64,000 nucleotides of DNA from Falciphora oryzae (lineage: Eukaryota > Ascomycota > Sordariomycetes > Magnaporthales > Magnaporthaceae): contig JNVV01000003.1 in NCBI GenBank assembly GCA_000733355.1, forward strand, positions 2,300,568-2,364,567, read 5' to 3'. Made by a program: the position numbers and the translations under genes. Below the pieces are notes generated by a model. It had not been told where the DNA came from and did not search any database. It was given only the letters and a program-made list of their open reading frames with translations. Of this stretch, positions 1 to 12,110 are shown one piece after another (position 1 is the stretch's first letter; the number at the start of each line of letters is the position of its first letter).

Positions 1-2428
1 GAGATGTAACAAATTCTGGAAGCGAGTGCGGCGGTAGCGGGTGTGGGCAACGGCAAACACGCCCTGTCTGCCAGCGTCTGCGTCTGGACGGCGGCCGCGT
101 CCCCTTTGGTTCCCGCGACGACGTCTTTCGACAAGCGCTCGTCTGATGCCCACAGGGGCAGGGCTTCCGACTGGAGGACCGGGAGTGAACCCAGATGCAG
201 ATTTGGCCGCAGAAGGAAATGCGCCGACGCCACCAAATTAAGGTCTGGAGGACAGGAGGTCAAAGGGGGTCCAGGAACTCGGGTATTGGAAGCCAAAGGA
301 GACGGGTCATATAAGAAAAAAAAAAAAAAACAAAGGTAGGAAGCAGCAGTAGCAGCAGCAGCAAAAGAAGGGCTGACCGGGCTCTTGGCTCAAGTCCGTG
401 CCGGCCAGCCAGGCCGACCTATCGGCCTCTATGAGCTGGCCGACCGCCGACCGACGTGCTGGTCTTGTTCCTCGAACGAGGAATTGTTCATTCCCCAGCA
501 CCCCATCTCCACCGTTGTCAAGCCATCATCCAGCATCCATCGTGCCGGGCTAAGCAGCTTGCAGCAGCCGGCGGGCGTGCAGCAGGCAAGGCACCACAAG
601 GAGGAGAAGGGGAAACAGCAGGGAGTGGTCGATGCGGGACTGCTGCGGCCGTTGTCATCGACTCAGCCCATGCTATGCACCGTGATCCCGCCCATTTCCA
701 CGGCACGCACACACATCGGGCAGATAGCCGACATAATATTGAGGCTCGACGGCGCCGGTGGACTGGAGAAGAAGCGAGACTTCCCCATCGGAGCTGCGAG
801 ATATCGAGACGTTGGGAGAGACACATGGAGCCAGGCCCGGTTGGGACTAGCGTGGCCGCACTGACAGGGGCCCCTCGGGGATCAGACCAGCCGTCTCGGT
901 CCCGAGGTCGAGGGCGAAGCAGCCGAGCCCTTTTCGTCGCACCCCCTCTTTTTTTTCTGCTGCTCTTGTGGTGCTGGGCGGAAAAAAAGTGGTGTGGCGA
1001 CGGCAGACGGCGGGCCGGCAGTGAGAGCAGGCGGGTGTCGGGAAAGGGTCAATCTGTTTGTGCGAGCTGGGGGCAGGAGCGAGAGGGAGGGCAGCGCGGC
1101 ACAGCTTGGGTTGACGGCATGATTGAGCGTGCACGCGCTGCCTGTGCGACGAAGAGGCGTTCGTTCTGCCCACCACTCCCTCGACTTCAACCTCTGTTCC
1201 CAGGCAGCACGTAGCATAACGCAAGACGCAAGGACGCACTACCGAACCAAACGGCAGCCAGCCAGTAAGCAAAGCAAAGCGCGGCGCTCAACCGATCCCA
1301 TCCCTTTGGTCGTTGACGACGCACCGAGCCGCGTTCGAGGCCTGCTGCCCCCTTTCGTCCGACCTTTCCCAATCGCCATCCAATGCTGCGCTGCTCGGAC
1401 CTGACAGATTGCTAGTAGCCCGCGCAAAAGCAGCACCACCATTTGACGTCGCGGGAATGACGCATGGCCGCAAGCGACACCCGCGGCCTGCCCCTAAGCC
1501 AAGCACAAGCAACCTGCCACCGCCGCCTGTCGTCTGCCTGCCAGTCGGCGCCTGTGCCCGCCTTCCTGAACGGTGCATGCCCGGGCAGCAGCAGTGGACG
1601 GACAGACAGCCAGCGGGTTAGATTTGCTCGTGCCCATGTCACCCGTCGATTGGGATCACCTCCTATCAGAGCGGCCAATTCCCCAACACAGCTCTCACCC
1701 CCCTCCTTCTCCCCACACGGCTGCCAGCAGCTAGTCGAGCCGACCGTTTGCTTTTGCTTGTCATTTTGCATTTGCTCCGTCCTGATTTTATTTGATTTTA
1801 TTTCGTTTTTGGTTTTCCCACATCTGCACAGGCCCTTGCTTGCCTGGTGCCCGGCTGGGCGGGGCAATTGACAGCTCACACGAGACAAAGAGACAAAGAG
1901 GCAGAGAAAGGGTAGAGCGAGAGCCCCGAGGTCAGACGGCTGAAGGCGCCACGCAACGCATCAGACGCATTTTTTGCGGCTGTCCTGCCGGCGCACGGAG
2001 CGCAACCAACGGCGGGCAGGACCAGAAGAAGCAAAACAGAAAGAAAAAAAAAAAAGTAAAAGTCGAGAAGGAAGCTTCTTTTCGTGAGCACACAAGCCTT
2101 TCCTGCCAGATTGTCGCATCGGATGGGGCTGGGAAATCTTTCTTTTTGACAAGCAAGCGTGCCACGGTCAGGCCTTTGCATGCAGCAGAGTTTGCCCACG
2201 TCTAGACCCAGCGGCTCTTTGTGCTTGGCCCGAGCTCGACATCGCCGCATGTCCAAGAGCTGGCGCTGGTAGCACCAGGGGGTGGTTCTGCAAACCCAAA
2301 GCGCCCCTCGGATCCGAGCAGCTTCATCTTCTCCCGGAGCCTCTCTCCAGGGGTGCCCCATCCTGGGCTGCTGTCAGACAGGCCAGTGGCGATCTCACTC
2401 ACGCACACCCCCCTAGTCGCCCTCCACC
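1..2428. other. Upstream intergenic region of the Zn2Cys6 regulator
   Basis: I see no protein here that resembles a known family. The stretch is rich in short pyrimidine and purine runs, including a 15-nt A run near 316-330 and an A run near 2044-2054. The open frames overlap on both strands and have no domain-like character. It probably holds the promoter and a long 5' leader of the plus-strand regulator starting at 2429. Several short ATG-initiated frames precede that start and could act as upstream ORFs if the leader is long. The first bases could also be the flank of a gene outside the window. Confidence 0.5.
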
Positions 2429-4700
2429 ATGGCCTCTCGGCCGGACGAACTGGCTACTTCCCCACTCCGACCTCCGGGCGCCGCCCCGATCCATGCCCAG
2501 GGCCCTGCCTCGGCCCGCAGCTCCGTCGTCTCCGCCCATGGTCATGTCTCTAGTCTGAGCCCTCCTGGTCTCAGCCCAAATTCCGGTGCCGGCATTGCCA
2601 ACGCCACCGGTCCCGGCCTCGGACAAGGCTACGCTGTCGGCGACGGCGGCGGCGGCCCGGGCTTTGATCCGGCACAGCTCAAGCTGACCAGGGGCCACTC
2701 GTGCAAGCTGTGCCAGCTGCGCAAGGTCCGCTGCGACAAGAACAAGCCTTGCGCCAACTGCGTCAAGGCCAACGTCGAGTGTCGCGTTGTGCCGCCGCTG
2801 CCCCCGCGCCGTCGCAAGAAGCGCCCGCAGGAGCGCGAGCTGATCGAGCGCCTCAGAAAGTACGAGCAGCTGCTGTCCCAGAACGGCGTGGCCTTCGAGC
2901 CCATCGCCCAGGACCTGAAGCCGTCCGACCTCGGTGGCCTCGATGACGTCGACGAGCTGGAGCAGGGCCTTGGTGGCCTCAAAACCTCGCCTGGGAGCCA
3001 CAGCTCGGATCCGCCGCGCGAGAGGGAATACAGATGGTTTCCCTACTACAGAGAGGAATCGGCTGACAGCCAGGTATTGTTGACTCGCGTCTGGACGCAG
3101 TACAAGGTGAACCATGACGCATACGTCGACTCGTCCGATGATGAGGAGCCTCGGCAAAACACGATCCACCACGCCTTCGACAGGATGTTTGACAACCAGG
3201 ACGGCTTCCCCTTCGTGCTGGGCGGTGGCGTGGCCGCGGCAACCGTCACGGACAAGCACCCGCCGGGAATCCAGATCTTCCAGCTCTGGCAGATCTACCT
3301 AAACAACGTCAACCCGCTCCTCAAGCTCACGCACACGCCGAGCTTGCAGGGCCAGATCATCGAGGCCGCCGCCAACCCGGCCAAGATATCCAAGCCGCTC
3401 GAGGCACTGCTGTTCGGAATCTACCTCATTGCCATCACGTCGATGCAGGACGACGAGGTCCATAGCACGTTCGGTGAGGAGAAGCCGATGCTGCTTGGCA
3501 AGTTCCACGCTGGCTGCCAGCAGGCGCTGCTCAACGCCGGCTTCATGCGGAGCCCCGACCTGATGGTGCTGCAGGCCTACCTCATGTACCTACTGAGCGT
3601 GCGCCAGTTTGTCGACCCTCGCTCCATGTTCTGCCTGATCGGCATCGCCGTGCGTGTCGGTCAACGCCTTGGCATCCACCGCGATGGCGCCCAGTTCAAG
3701 CTCCCGCCCTTCGAGGTTGAGATGCGCCGCAGGCTCTGGTGGCAGCTCGCCGCCTTCGACAAGCGTATCGCCGAGATCACCGGCTCTACCATCACGGCCC
3801 TGTCGTCCAGCAACAGCGACACCAAGGCCCCCCTAAACATCAACGACACGGACCTACACATCCACGCCAAGGATGCACCCCCGCCGTACGCCGGCCCGAC
3901 TGAGCTACTCTTCGTGCTGAGCCGCATCGAAATGATCACGGCCGCCCCCACCGCCCCGGGCACCCATGCTCCCACCGGCACTAACAAGCCCAAGTTCCAA
4001 TACTCGGCAGTGCCCTCGGCCCCCGACCTCGTCACGCACGTGGCCAACCAGAACCTGCCCGTTCAGAACATCGACGACTACTGCCGATACGTTGAGGAGG
4101 CGTACCTGAAGCACTGCGATCGCAAGATCCCGCTGCACTTCTTCACTCTCATGTTCACGCAACAAAACCTCTGCAGACTGCGCGTCATCGCCTATCTTGT
4201 CCGCGCTGCCGCTGGCATCCAGGGCGACGAGGCTGAGCGTGACGCCCTCTTCGTAGAGGCGATCAACATGGTTGAGTACGACAATATGATTCAGGCCGCT
4301 GACAACCTAAAAGGCTTCCTATGGTACACCCACATGTACTTCCCACTCCCGGGCTATATGTTTCTCGTCCACGAGCTGCGGGCACGCAGGACGGGCCCCT
4401 TGGTTGAGAGGGCCTGGGGCGCCATCATCGAGAACCACGAGCGCCGGAGCCTTATGCGTAACCTACGCACCCCCGTTCACTTTGCCTTTGGCACTCTTTT
4501 CCTCAAGGCTTGGGACGCACGCCAGGCCGCAGAGGCGCAGCTCGGCCATGCCATTGAGACCCCCAAATTTATAAATGTGTTGAGGCAACGTCTGTCTAAG
4601 CATAAGCCGGGCCCTGGTGGTCCACCCCGGCAGCAACAGTCGTCGCAACACCAGCAACAGCAACAACACCAGCAGCAACACCAGCAGCAACACCAGCATC

Positions 4701-4737
<37 letters not shown>

Positions 4738-5374
4738 CCAGCAGCAGCAGCAACAACAACAACAGCAACAACATCATGAGCAGCACCACACTCAACAATC
4801 TCAGCAACAAGCACAACAGCAGTCGCCTCAGCACACACCACAAAGCCTACAACAGCAGCAGACGCCAGATAATACTCCTTCAAGCCACAGCGACGGGTCT
4901 GTAGGGCCCATGGTCGTGGACGAACCCGCCATGTTCACCGGCTTTGACGGCGTAAACCAGTTCTTCGACGCTGGCGACGCCGCGGCGAGCCAACAGCAGG
5001 ATGTGTCGGACCTGGACTTTGGGCAAATGGACTGGCTCAGCATGATGCCCGAGATCAGCAATCTGGCTGGCCTGAACCATATTGGCGGAGGCATGATGGG
5101 CGGTATGGGTGTCTCGGGCATGGGCATGCCATCAATCGCTTCAGCGCTCCAGCCCCAGCAGTCATACCAGCAACCGCGTCAGCAGCCACCGGTGCAGCAG
5201 CAGCCACCCCTACCGCAGCAGACGTCGCCTCCCCCGCATCACCACACTCATCCGCTCCACCATCACCAGCAGCCACAGCTCTCCCATGGTTTACCCATCC
5301 CATCGCAGCACTATCAAATGCGCATGCAGCATCAACATGGGCTTCCGGGACTACGCGGGGATCACGGCTCCTAA
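2429..5374 (+). CDS. Zn2Cys6 fungal-specific transcription factor with polyQ/His tail
   Basis: This intron-less frame encodes 981 aa. A binuclear zinc cluster lies at about residues 92-119 with spacing C-x2-C-x6-C-x5-C-x2-C-x6-C. A basic linker (RRRKKRPQ-type) and a short coiled-coil-like segment (LIERLRKYEQLL) follow, as expected for a Gal4-type dimer. A fungal_trans (PF04082-like) middle region begins near residue 277 (HPPGIQIFQLWQIYLNNVNPLLKL) and runs to about residue 480. The tail has a Gln-rich tract (about residues 735-812) and a second Gln/Pro/His-rich stretch up to the C terminus, typical of activation regions. The start is supported by the context CCACCATGGCC. The protein should be a nuclear sequence-specific regulator. 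Its targets cannot be read from sequence, and many paralogues share this layout, so I give no symbol. Confidence 0.93.
4631..4862 (+). repeat. CAG/CAA polyglutamine-coding repeat
   Basis: About 230 bp of mixed CAG, CAA and CAC/CAT codons encode long Gln runs broken by His, inside the C-terminal half of the Zn2Cys6 regulator. Codon use alternates CAG and CAA rather than being a pure triplet run, which normally slows slippage. The other frames stay open as Asn/Thr/Ser-rich (plus) and Leu/Val-rich (minus) strings. These are artefacts of the repeat. Confidence 0.95.
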
Positions 5375-6336
5375 AATGCCGATCGGTGCTCTCGCTTGAA
5401 AATCTTGTCCCCGTACCCTGCTTTGATTTGTCCCCCATATTTCCAGGTTTCTATTTGCATCTCCTCCCCTCCGACCCCTCCGTTATTATGCCTAGGTCAG
5501 ACGCAGTGTCTTCTGGCCAACCCATGGCCAGATGACCTGGAGCGACCAAGTGACGAAAAGAGAATCGCAGTAAATACAGGTCAGACGTACATAGTGCTGT
5601 TGTGGTTACCCATCCGTAACTGATTGCTACATGTGCTCTCATTTTCGTTATTCTCCATATATGTCGTGTACATTTTCTTTCACTTGTTTGTTCGTTCTGA
5701 TTCCGATATTCTTTGTTGGAAAATCACACCGGAGGCATCTGTGGCATTAAGCAATAACCAAGCTTATACCCCGTTAGACTACTGGGCCTTGTTGGATCAA
5801 AAAGAATGCACCGGGAGTTTTGTGGGTGGACCGCGTGAGTTCCTCGGTAAACTCAACTGGGTTACCAAGCTGTTTGTTTATCTAGTAATGAAGTAATGAC
5901 GTGGCTGCGAGCCGGGAGACGATTACACACATCAGGCTTGACTTCCATTTTATCCCTTGCCTCGCGCCCGGGATTGGCTGAATTCCCTTCCCCCTTGGGC
6001 TCAAACCTGCTGACAAGTGAGTGGCCTTTTGGTCTGTACTTTGAAAGTCCTATCTAACACTTAGTACTTTTGGGGGTTGTTTCGTTTACATAGGTACACA
6101 CTATCACCATCAAGTGGCAGTACACATCATTGGTATATAGCTTATTTTACAGAAGCGTGACTGGAAATCCCCGCCGTCGCCTATATACGACGTTTGATCC
6201 CCGCCCGAGCCTTTCATCACGAAGGGAACGCCATTTTCCAGGGGCGTCGGCTATCACAGTCAGCAGATGAGATCAGTGGTGAGGGTCGCCCAGCCGTGTG
6301 GTCCCGCGTTGCCGCTTGTTCATTACGCGTCATCGC
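5375..6336. other. Convergent intergenic region
   Basis: This is the 3' flank between the plus-strand Zn2Cys6 regulator and the minus-strand DnaJ gene. It is clearly more AT-rich than the neighbouring coding regions. I see no gene-like frame and expect it to hold the two 3' untranslated regions and polyadenylation signals. Confidence 0.6.
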
Positions 6337-8108
6337 TCAGCCGGATCCCGATCCTGAAGACTTTTTAGGTTCTTCCTTGTTGCCGTCTGACCCCGGCTTC
6401 TTTTCAGAATCTGCTGCCGACTCGCCGGTTTGGCGATGTGCAGGGTGGTTTGTCAGGTTGTGCCATATCGATCTGAGGAACCCCTCGTTCTCGTGTGAGT
6501 GCGCATCAGGCCTACTTAAGGTGTTAGTGATGAAAGCTTCAAAACAACAAAGCCGCAACAAAAGGAGGGGCTATCCTTACCCGTTCATGTTGATGTTCAT
6601 AATACGCTTGGCAGTCTTATCACCCATCTCCTCGGCCAGCATCTCGATGATGGTCCTCTGGTTGGCCGATAGATATTTTGGCATGGAGACGCGGAACTCG
6701 ACGCGGAGGTCGCCGTTTGCGGAGCGGCGGGAGCTGAGCTTCTTCATACCCATGCCGCTGAGCGTGATGGCGTCGCCCGTGTTGGTGCCCGTGGCCACCT
6801 TGACGTTCACGTCGCCGTCGAGCGTCGGGATCTTGACCTCGCCGCCCAGGATGGCCGTGGTCAGCGGGATGGTGGCCGTGTAAAGGATGTCGGAGCCGGA
6901 GCGCTTGAACTTGGGGTCGGCGGCGACGCGCACGAGCAGGAAGAGGTCGCCGCGCACCGAGTGGACCGAGGACGGGTCGGCGCCGCCCAGCACGGGGGCG
7001 TCGCCCTCGCCGTCGACGCGCAGGCGCATGCCGTCCTCGACGCCGCCCGGGATGTCGACCGTGATGGTCTTGCGGTCGCGCGTGACGCCCTCGCCGTCGC
7101 AGGTGCGGCACTCGGACCCGCGGGGCGCGACCGAGCCCGTGCCCGAGCAGGCGCCGCACGTCGACGCCATCTGGAAGCCGCCGTTGATGACGTGCACGCG
7201 CGTGCCCGACCCGTTGCACGACTTGCACGCGCTGCGCTTGGCCCCGGCCCTGAGCCCGCTCCCGCTGCACGTCCTGCACGTCACCAGCGGGTTGATGGTG
7301 ATGGTTTTGCTGGTGCCCTTGGCCGCCTCCATGAACGAGATGGGCGCCTGCACCTCGATGTTGTCGCCCACGGCCGCCTGCTGCTGCTGCCCGAAGGGGT
7401 TGCGCCCGCCGCCACGCCTGCCAGCACCGCCGCCAAAGGGCCCGGCGCCGCCCGTGAAGGCGGAGAAGAGATCGTCGAGGTTGATGGAGGAGCCGAAGCC
7501 GCCCTGGCCGCCGAAGCCGGAGAAGGGATGGGCGCCGCCGAAGGGGTGGCCGTGGCCGGCACCGGCGCCGGCGGAGGCTCCCGAGGGGTCGAAGCCGGCG
7601 GCGCCGAACTGGTCGTACTGCTCGCGCTTCTTCGGGTCCGACAGCACCTCGTAGGCGGCCTGTATCTCGGCGAACTTTTCCTTTGCGCCGGCGTCCTTGT
7701 TCGTGTCCGGGTGGTACTTCTTTGCCAGGCCGTAGTAGGCCTTCTTGATCTCGGCCGCCGAGGAGCTCTTGCCGACGCCCAGCACGGCATACGGGTTTCT
7801 TTGCGACGCGGGGGACCGCGGGGTTGCGTGGAACGTCTGCGCACGCCCATGTCAGCGAGTCTGGAGGGACACACACGCATCGGAGGAGACTTCCTGCGGC
7901 CAGGTGCACTCACCCTTTTGCTGTGGACGACGCTACATGAGCTACGAGGACGTGCGGCGGGCCGCCTGCTCGCGGCGCATGTTGATATTGTGCGCTTCAT
8001 GGATGGCTCCAGTCCGGAGACTGGCAGCTTGCGTTGCCGACATATTTGGGCCCGCGACAGCTGCCGTGCCGGCAGGGCAGCCTTTGTGAGAAGGTTGCCG
8101 GAATTCAT
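6337..8108 (-). CDS. MDJ1: Mitochondrial DnaJ (Hsp40) co-chaperone, Mdj1-type
   Basis: Three exons are inferred: 8108-7914, 7836-6581 and 6511-6337, with introns 7913-7837 (GTGAGT..CAG) and 6580-6512 (GTAAGG..TAG). Phases agree and give about 541 aa. The first ~75 residues are Arg/Ser/Ala-rich without acidic clusters, as in a mitochondrial presequence. A J domain starts near residue 79 with the HPD motif at 107-109. It is followed by a Gly/Phe-rich linker, four CxxCxGxG-type zinc motifs ([32 protein letters not shown]) and the DnaJ C-terminal substrate-binding region. The last exon adds an [17 protein letters not shown] tail and a Ser/Gly-rich end. The family stimulates matrix Hsp70 in folding imported proteins. 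The frame starting at GTG 7785 is only an exon fragment. Confidence 0.93.
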
Positions 8109-8819
8109 GGCTGGGCGTGACTAAAAGAAAGGAAAGACGGTGGGAGAGGGGTCGAGGTTCGCTAAATCGTCATCGCCGAGATGAAACTGAACGCAATCGG
8201 GGAGGAGAGATTATGATTCCAGGTTCCGTGAGCGAAAAGGAGAAGCAACAAAAATTCGGTGCCTCGGCGCCGAAGTGGTTATATCTCGGCTTCGCTCCTG
8301 ATCCAGGCGCTTCCATCTTCCTATTCGCAACTGCACTTTTTTTCTTCTGCCAGACGCCGTCATTTGCTGTGGGAGCCTGAGGCAGCCATTGTGGGGGACT
8401 GTGGGGGCACGAGCTTCTCGAAGCTTGACAGGCCTCGCCCCACCATTTGTCAGGGCGGCTCAAGGCATTGCTGGATGGCGAACGATTTCCCCCAAAGCGG
8501 AAATGCCGGATGGCGTCGATTCAGAATGCCTGGGATGCTCAAGCAAGTCTAGCTGTTTGTCGACGGGCCTATATGGAGCATACCAGGAGACGATTTTACG
8601 AGACTGGTCCGAATTCTCCAAACAAGTGCCCAAAATACACACATTTTTTCAACCTCTCCCCCAAGAGGTCTGAGCCTCCAAGATGAGTGTCAGCGCCTTA
8701 GAGCCGAACATATCGATCAGACAGAATTAACAAGCATCCAATTACCCGATCATCGCACCCATCGTCACTCTGTACAGTAGAAATGTTCTGCATTCAAGCC
8801 TTTCCACCAGTCATTGTTC

Positions 8820-9600
8820 GCGCTGAGCCACCGGGTTGAGGCTCAGGGGTGACCCCTGAGCCGGCTTCTGGATGCACGTAAAGGAAGTGTGCAACCGCAT
8901 CGGTAAATAAAACCAGCCGCTTCGAACCGACTTCCAGACACAACAAATTCCTTTTCACTTCTTTTCTTACTTTATACTTCTGCTTCTTCTGCTGGCCTCT
9001 GGTGCCTCAAATTTAGCCTAGCAACCGACATATGCCACCATAGGCTCAAACTTAGATTTCTACCTACACTCGTCTCTTCCCAGTCTGCTCATGGCGTGTA
9101 TACCAAGTCCGATACCTGGCTGCAGTCATCCCAAGACTCGGCCCAAGCATCCTACGCCATAGGCTCATACCGGACTTTTAGTCGATGTTATCTTTTCCAA
9201 AATCGCTGATGGGCAGGGGATTTTGCCACGGCAGGCTAATCTCCTGGCTCACAAGCATCTGAATACGTAAGACCTGACGCCGGATCGCCACAAGCTAGGT
9301 AGCTTTCTGCGCCCACGGCCTCACGCTACTTTTCTGGTCGAAGTACACGGTCCTCAAGTAGCTACACACGATTTAGGTGAGGACAACGCTGCCACCGCCC
9401 AACAGGACTAGGGCGTGCTTTTTGGCAACACATATAACAAGGGTTGGGAGTACTACTCGATGGCTAGTGTGACTACTGCTACGCTACAGCAGATGGAAAC
9501 ATCGACTTAGCCCCCACCACAGACCCCGACCATGAGGTCGTCCCCGGCCCCAGGCCGCCCACGAATAGCTATACGAGACGCCATCAGAGCTGCCTATAGT
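8820..9600 (+). mobile_element. Possible decayed LTR-retrotransposon fragment (weak)
   Basis: The block begins with a hairpin and a CT-rich stretch ending in a GGCCTCTGGTGCC-type boundary. A plus-strand frame from about 9106 reads like a worn Gag fragment (TKSDTWLQSSQDSAQ...) and then breaks into stops. No target-site duplication, second LTR, protease, integrase or reverse transcriptase motif was found. I rely on general resemblance to fungal Copia-type elements, so this is a guess. It could equally be ordinary AT-richer intergenic DNA. Confidence 0.2.
8840..8862. repeat. Short perfect inverted repeat (10-bp arms, 3-nt loop)
   Basis: The arms GGCTCAGGGG (8840-8849) and CCCCTGAGCC (8853-8862) are exact reverse complements around a TGA loop. 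Transcribed, this would form a very stable hairpin. It lies at the edge of the suspected retroelement remnant, but its role is unknown. Confidence 0.8.
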
Positions 9601-10257
9601 TTGATTCTACCTACAGTGTATTGCGATATGAACTTGGCTTGTGTGAACATCGCGCGGCTGCCCGGGGCCAGCCGACTCCTGGGCACGTAGGCTCGTCACC
9701 ACACATCTTCGGAGAATTCTGCTTTAGCCAAAAACGGGGGCTTGCGAGAGCCTGTGTCAGCCGGGTTCTGTACATATGTGCTCGTTCTGGGCACATTCAG
9801 AGTTGGCCAATGAGCACACCCCGGGGGCTTGACCTTTTGGGCCGCCCCGGTTCGAGTTCGACGAGCTTATATCTGCCTTACCGACAACATTGATCGATTG
9901 GCGGACGCGGCTAGTCTCAGTAGCTCAACTTGAATGACAGAAAGACGTGTGTGTGAGCTGAGTATATATACAATAGAAATTGGCAGGAAACCTGCCCGGC
10001 CCCGGACGAGGCCGCTAATCGCTGGCTGTGTCAGAGCGGCGTCGCTTTCTTCAATGCTTCCCATCCCAATCCGTTCATTATGTGCGCGCCGCGCAAAACC
10101 ACCGCCCAAACCACGAGACCCAATGCTTCTTCCCGCCGTATGATGCCGATTCATCCAACCATCCGTCCCATATATACCCGACGTTATCCGTCGAGAACAG
10201 CATTTATCCTCTGTATACCATCTTGGCGCCTCTTTCGTCTGTCTCTCCCTTGTGTGT

Positions 10258-11023
10258 TTATGTGTGTGCGTCTTTCTTTCGTATTCTTCCTGGCTTGGAC
10301 GTGGCGCCCGACGCCGTGGTGTGGACTTTGTGCAAGAAGTCAACAATGACGTCGTTCTCCTGGACCCCTTGGCTGTTGAAGTGCTTGCGAACCGCGCCCG
10401 CGAGCTGGTCCTTGCCCTGCCGCCTGAACACCCTCGACCGGAGCATCGTCGGCGACTGGAGCCCCATGCTTCCGGGACGCGAGAGGACCCAGCGGTGGTA
10501 GTCGGTCATGAAGGAGGTCGGCGTGTTCAATCGGTAGACGCGACGGTAGGAATGGAGGACGGAGCGATCGAAGGACGACCATTGAACCTGCGCAGGGGGA
10601 TAGAACGAGTAGTCAGCGCATCGTCGGCGGGTGCATCCCAATAGGAGGACGGTGCAAAGACGAAATGTGTATAGAACATACCGCCGCTCCAGGAGCGCCC
10701 GGCTCCTGGGCAGTGCCGTCCGGGGCGCCTGCCACTGAAGTCGACGAGGCGGCGGCGGCGACCGAGGCAGGAGTCAGCCCTGCGTCGGGAGCCGTGACGG
10801 GTAGCTGTGCCGTCGTCACGGACTCGCGCAAGTTCGTGCCGGCCGAACTGGCGACGCGACGCATCTTTCCCCCATTGGCGGCGTGGTGGTGTGCCGACGC
10901 GGGCGTGCCGTTCTGCCCGTCCTTGTGGCCATGCTTGCCGGTCGAGTGCGGGGTCTCTGGCTTGCTGGAGTCGTCGTGGCCGTTCCTCGACTTTGGAGGC
11001 ATTTGGGATGGGAGAGACGGCAA
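10258..11023 (-). CDS. SAP30-like subunit of the Sin3 histone deacetylase complex
   Basis: Two exons are inferred, 11023-10682 and 10587-10258, joined in phase 0 across a 94-nt intron (GTATGT..GCAG), giving 223 aa. The second exon carries the Sin3-binding signature of the SAP30 family almost entire: a YRRVYRLNTPTSF-type helix, YHRWVLSRPGSMGLQSPT, and KHFNSQGVQENDVIVDFLHKV. The first ~114 residues are Ser/Thr/Ala/His-rich and look disordered, which is common in fungal members. SAP30 proteins bridge the Sin3 co-repressor and the Rpd3 deacetylase in the nucleus. A second in-frame ATG at 11002 (MPPKSRNG) could be the real start. The frame ends in a basic RKKD tail before TAA. Confidence 0.9.
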
Positions 11024-12077
11024 AGGAAGAAACGGAGAATGGCTCCTTCGAGATTGTGGCTCCGGGACGACGGCGGCTAGAGCGCACGCGGCGGGCCGGG
11101 GTGGTTATGCGTGTTTTGCGGGGAAAGGATTCGAGAAAAGACCAATTGGGTGTTACATTGTACAGGAATCATTCAAAAAACGAGTGCTACAGGGCAAAGA
11201 AGCGTCCAGTTTGCTCGCGATGGAAAAGGGGTTGCGCAGCGTAATTTTTCGGGATCGTGTGTCTCCTGACCTCAGCAGCCGACAAAAAGTTGCCTGGGGG
11301 CCAGAGGTCTGACGACAGAGGCTCCACAGACCCACGCCGCCCCCCACCCAGCACATGGAGATTGTGCCCCATTTCTGCGCTGGGCCGCCACTGGACCATC
11401 CGTTGTACGGCGCCACCTACCGACTTCCGCGGGCGGACAGCTTTGACGTCAGCAGCCAGCGTCAGGCGGGTGGTCAGAGTGCTGATAAAGCTTTGCCTCG
11501 CGCATGGATCCTCACCAAGACGCGATTTTAAACTCGAGGCTGCGGCAGGCAGGTTGAGGATAGAGGGTGAGAGGTTGACGCCGGGCGTGCTGGTATGGCG
11601 ACCAAAAACGAAATCACCCGAGGCACGAAAATAACCAGACGAGTCGAAGGATGACCCCCACTGTACTCCCTCCCGTCTCTGTCTGCACAAAGTAAAGACG
11701 GGAACTAAAATGCCTGGTGGCTTCCTCGTAAACCACACTCTCAACGCTTGAACCGCCATACATCTTGGAGCTGAATCGCCTGCCCGGATCCCAGCGCATC
11801 TGCCCGCCCGCCAGGCTGTCAATGCCTCCAAAGTCCTGTTTTCATCGTGAACCCGCACTCTCACGAACCCAAGCCCAAAATGAAGTCACATGCCGTGGGT
11901 TGAAGAATGCGACATAGTTTTATAAGCAGTCAACCCCGCGTTGAACCCAATGACGTGGGATGCCTGCTGTCGGCAAAATAAAAATAAAAATAAAGAAAAA
12001 GGACTCGAGATACATACAGTCAACCGTCACCGGATTTGTTGCCCTTTTCCATTCGCTTCCATTTGGACGGATAAAAT

Positions 12078-12110
<33 letters not shown>

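Larger units (their letters stand above)
8109..10257. other. Intergenic region, possibly with retroelement remnants
   Basis: No intact coding frame lies between the DnaJ gene start and the 3' end of the SAP30-like gene. The first ~250 bp are probably the DnaJ promoter. The middle (about 8.8-9.6 kb) differs in character: frequent stops in all frames, a perfect 10-bp inverted repeat at 8840-8862, and a stretch reading weakly like retrotransposon Gag (see the separate entry). Confidence 0.5.

Noticed and set aside
2399..3259. 286-aa minus-strand frame opposite the Zn2Cys6 regulator
   Set aside because: Covers the zinc cluster in antisense; no independent evidence.
6961..8124. 387-aa plus-strand frame opposite the DnaJ gene
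   Set aside because: Low-complexity Ala/Gly/Arg antisense product; the minus strand carries a complete DnaJ.
9840..9880. GGTTCGAG-containing stretch as a tRNA gene
   Set aside because: No A box at the right distance and no acceptor-stem pairing could be built; the similar GGTTCGA sites near 57247 and 59832 fail too.
11187..11864. 225-aa minus-strand frame upstream of the SAP30-like gene
   Set aside because: No recognisable domain or family resemblance; probably chance in a promoter region.
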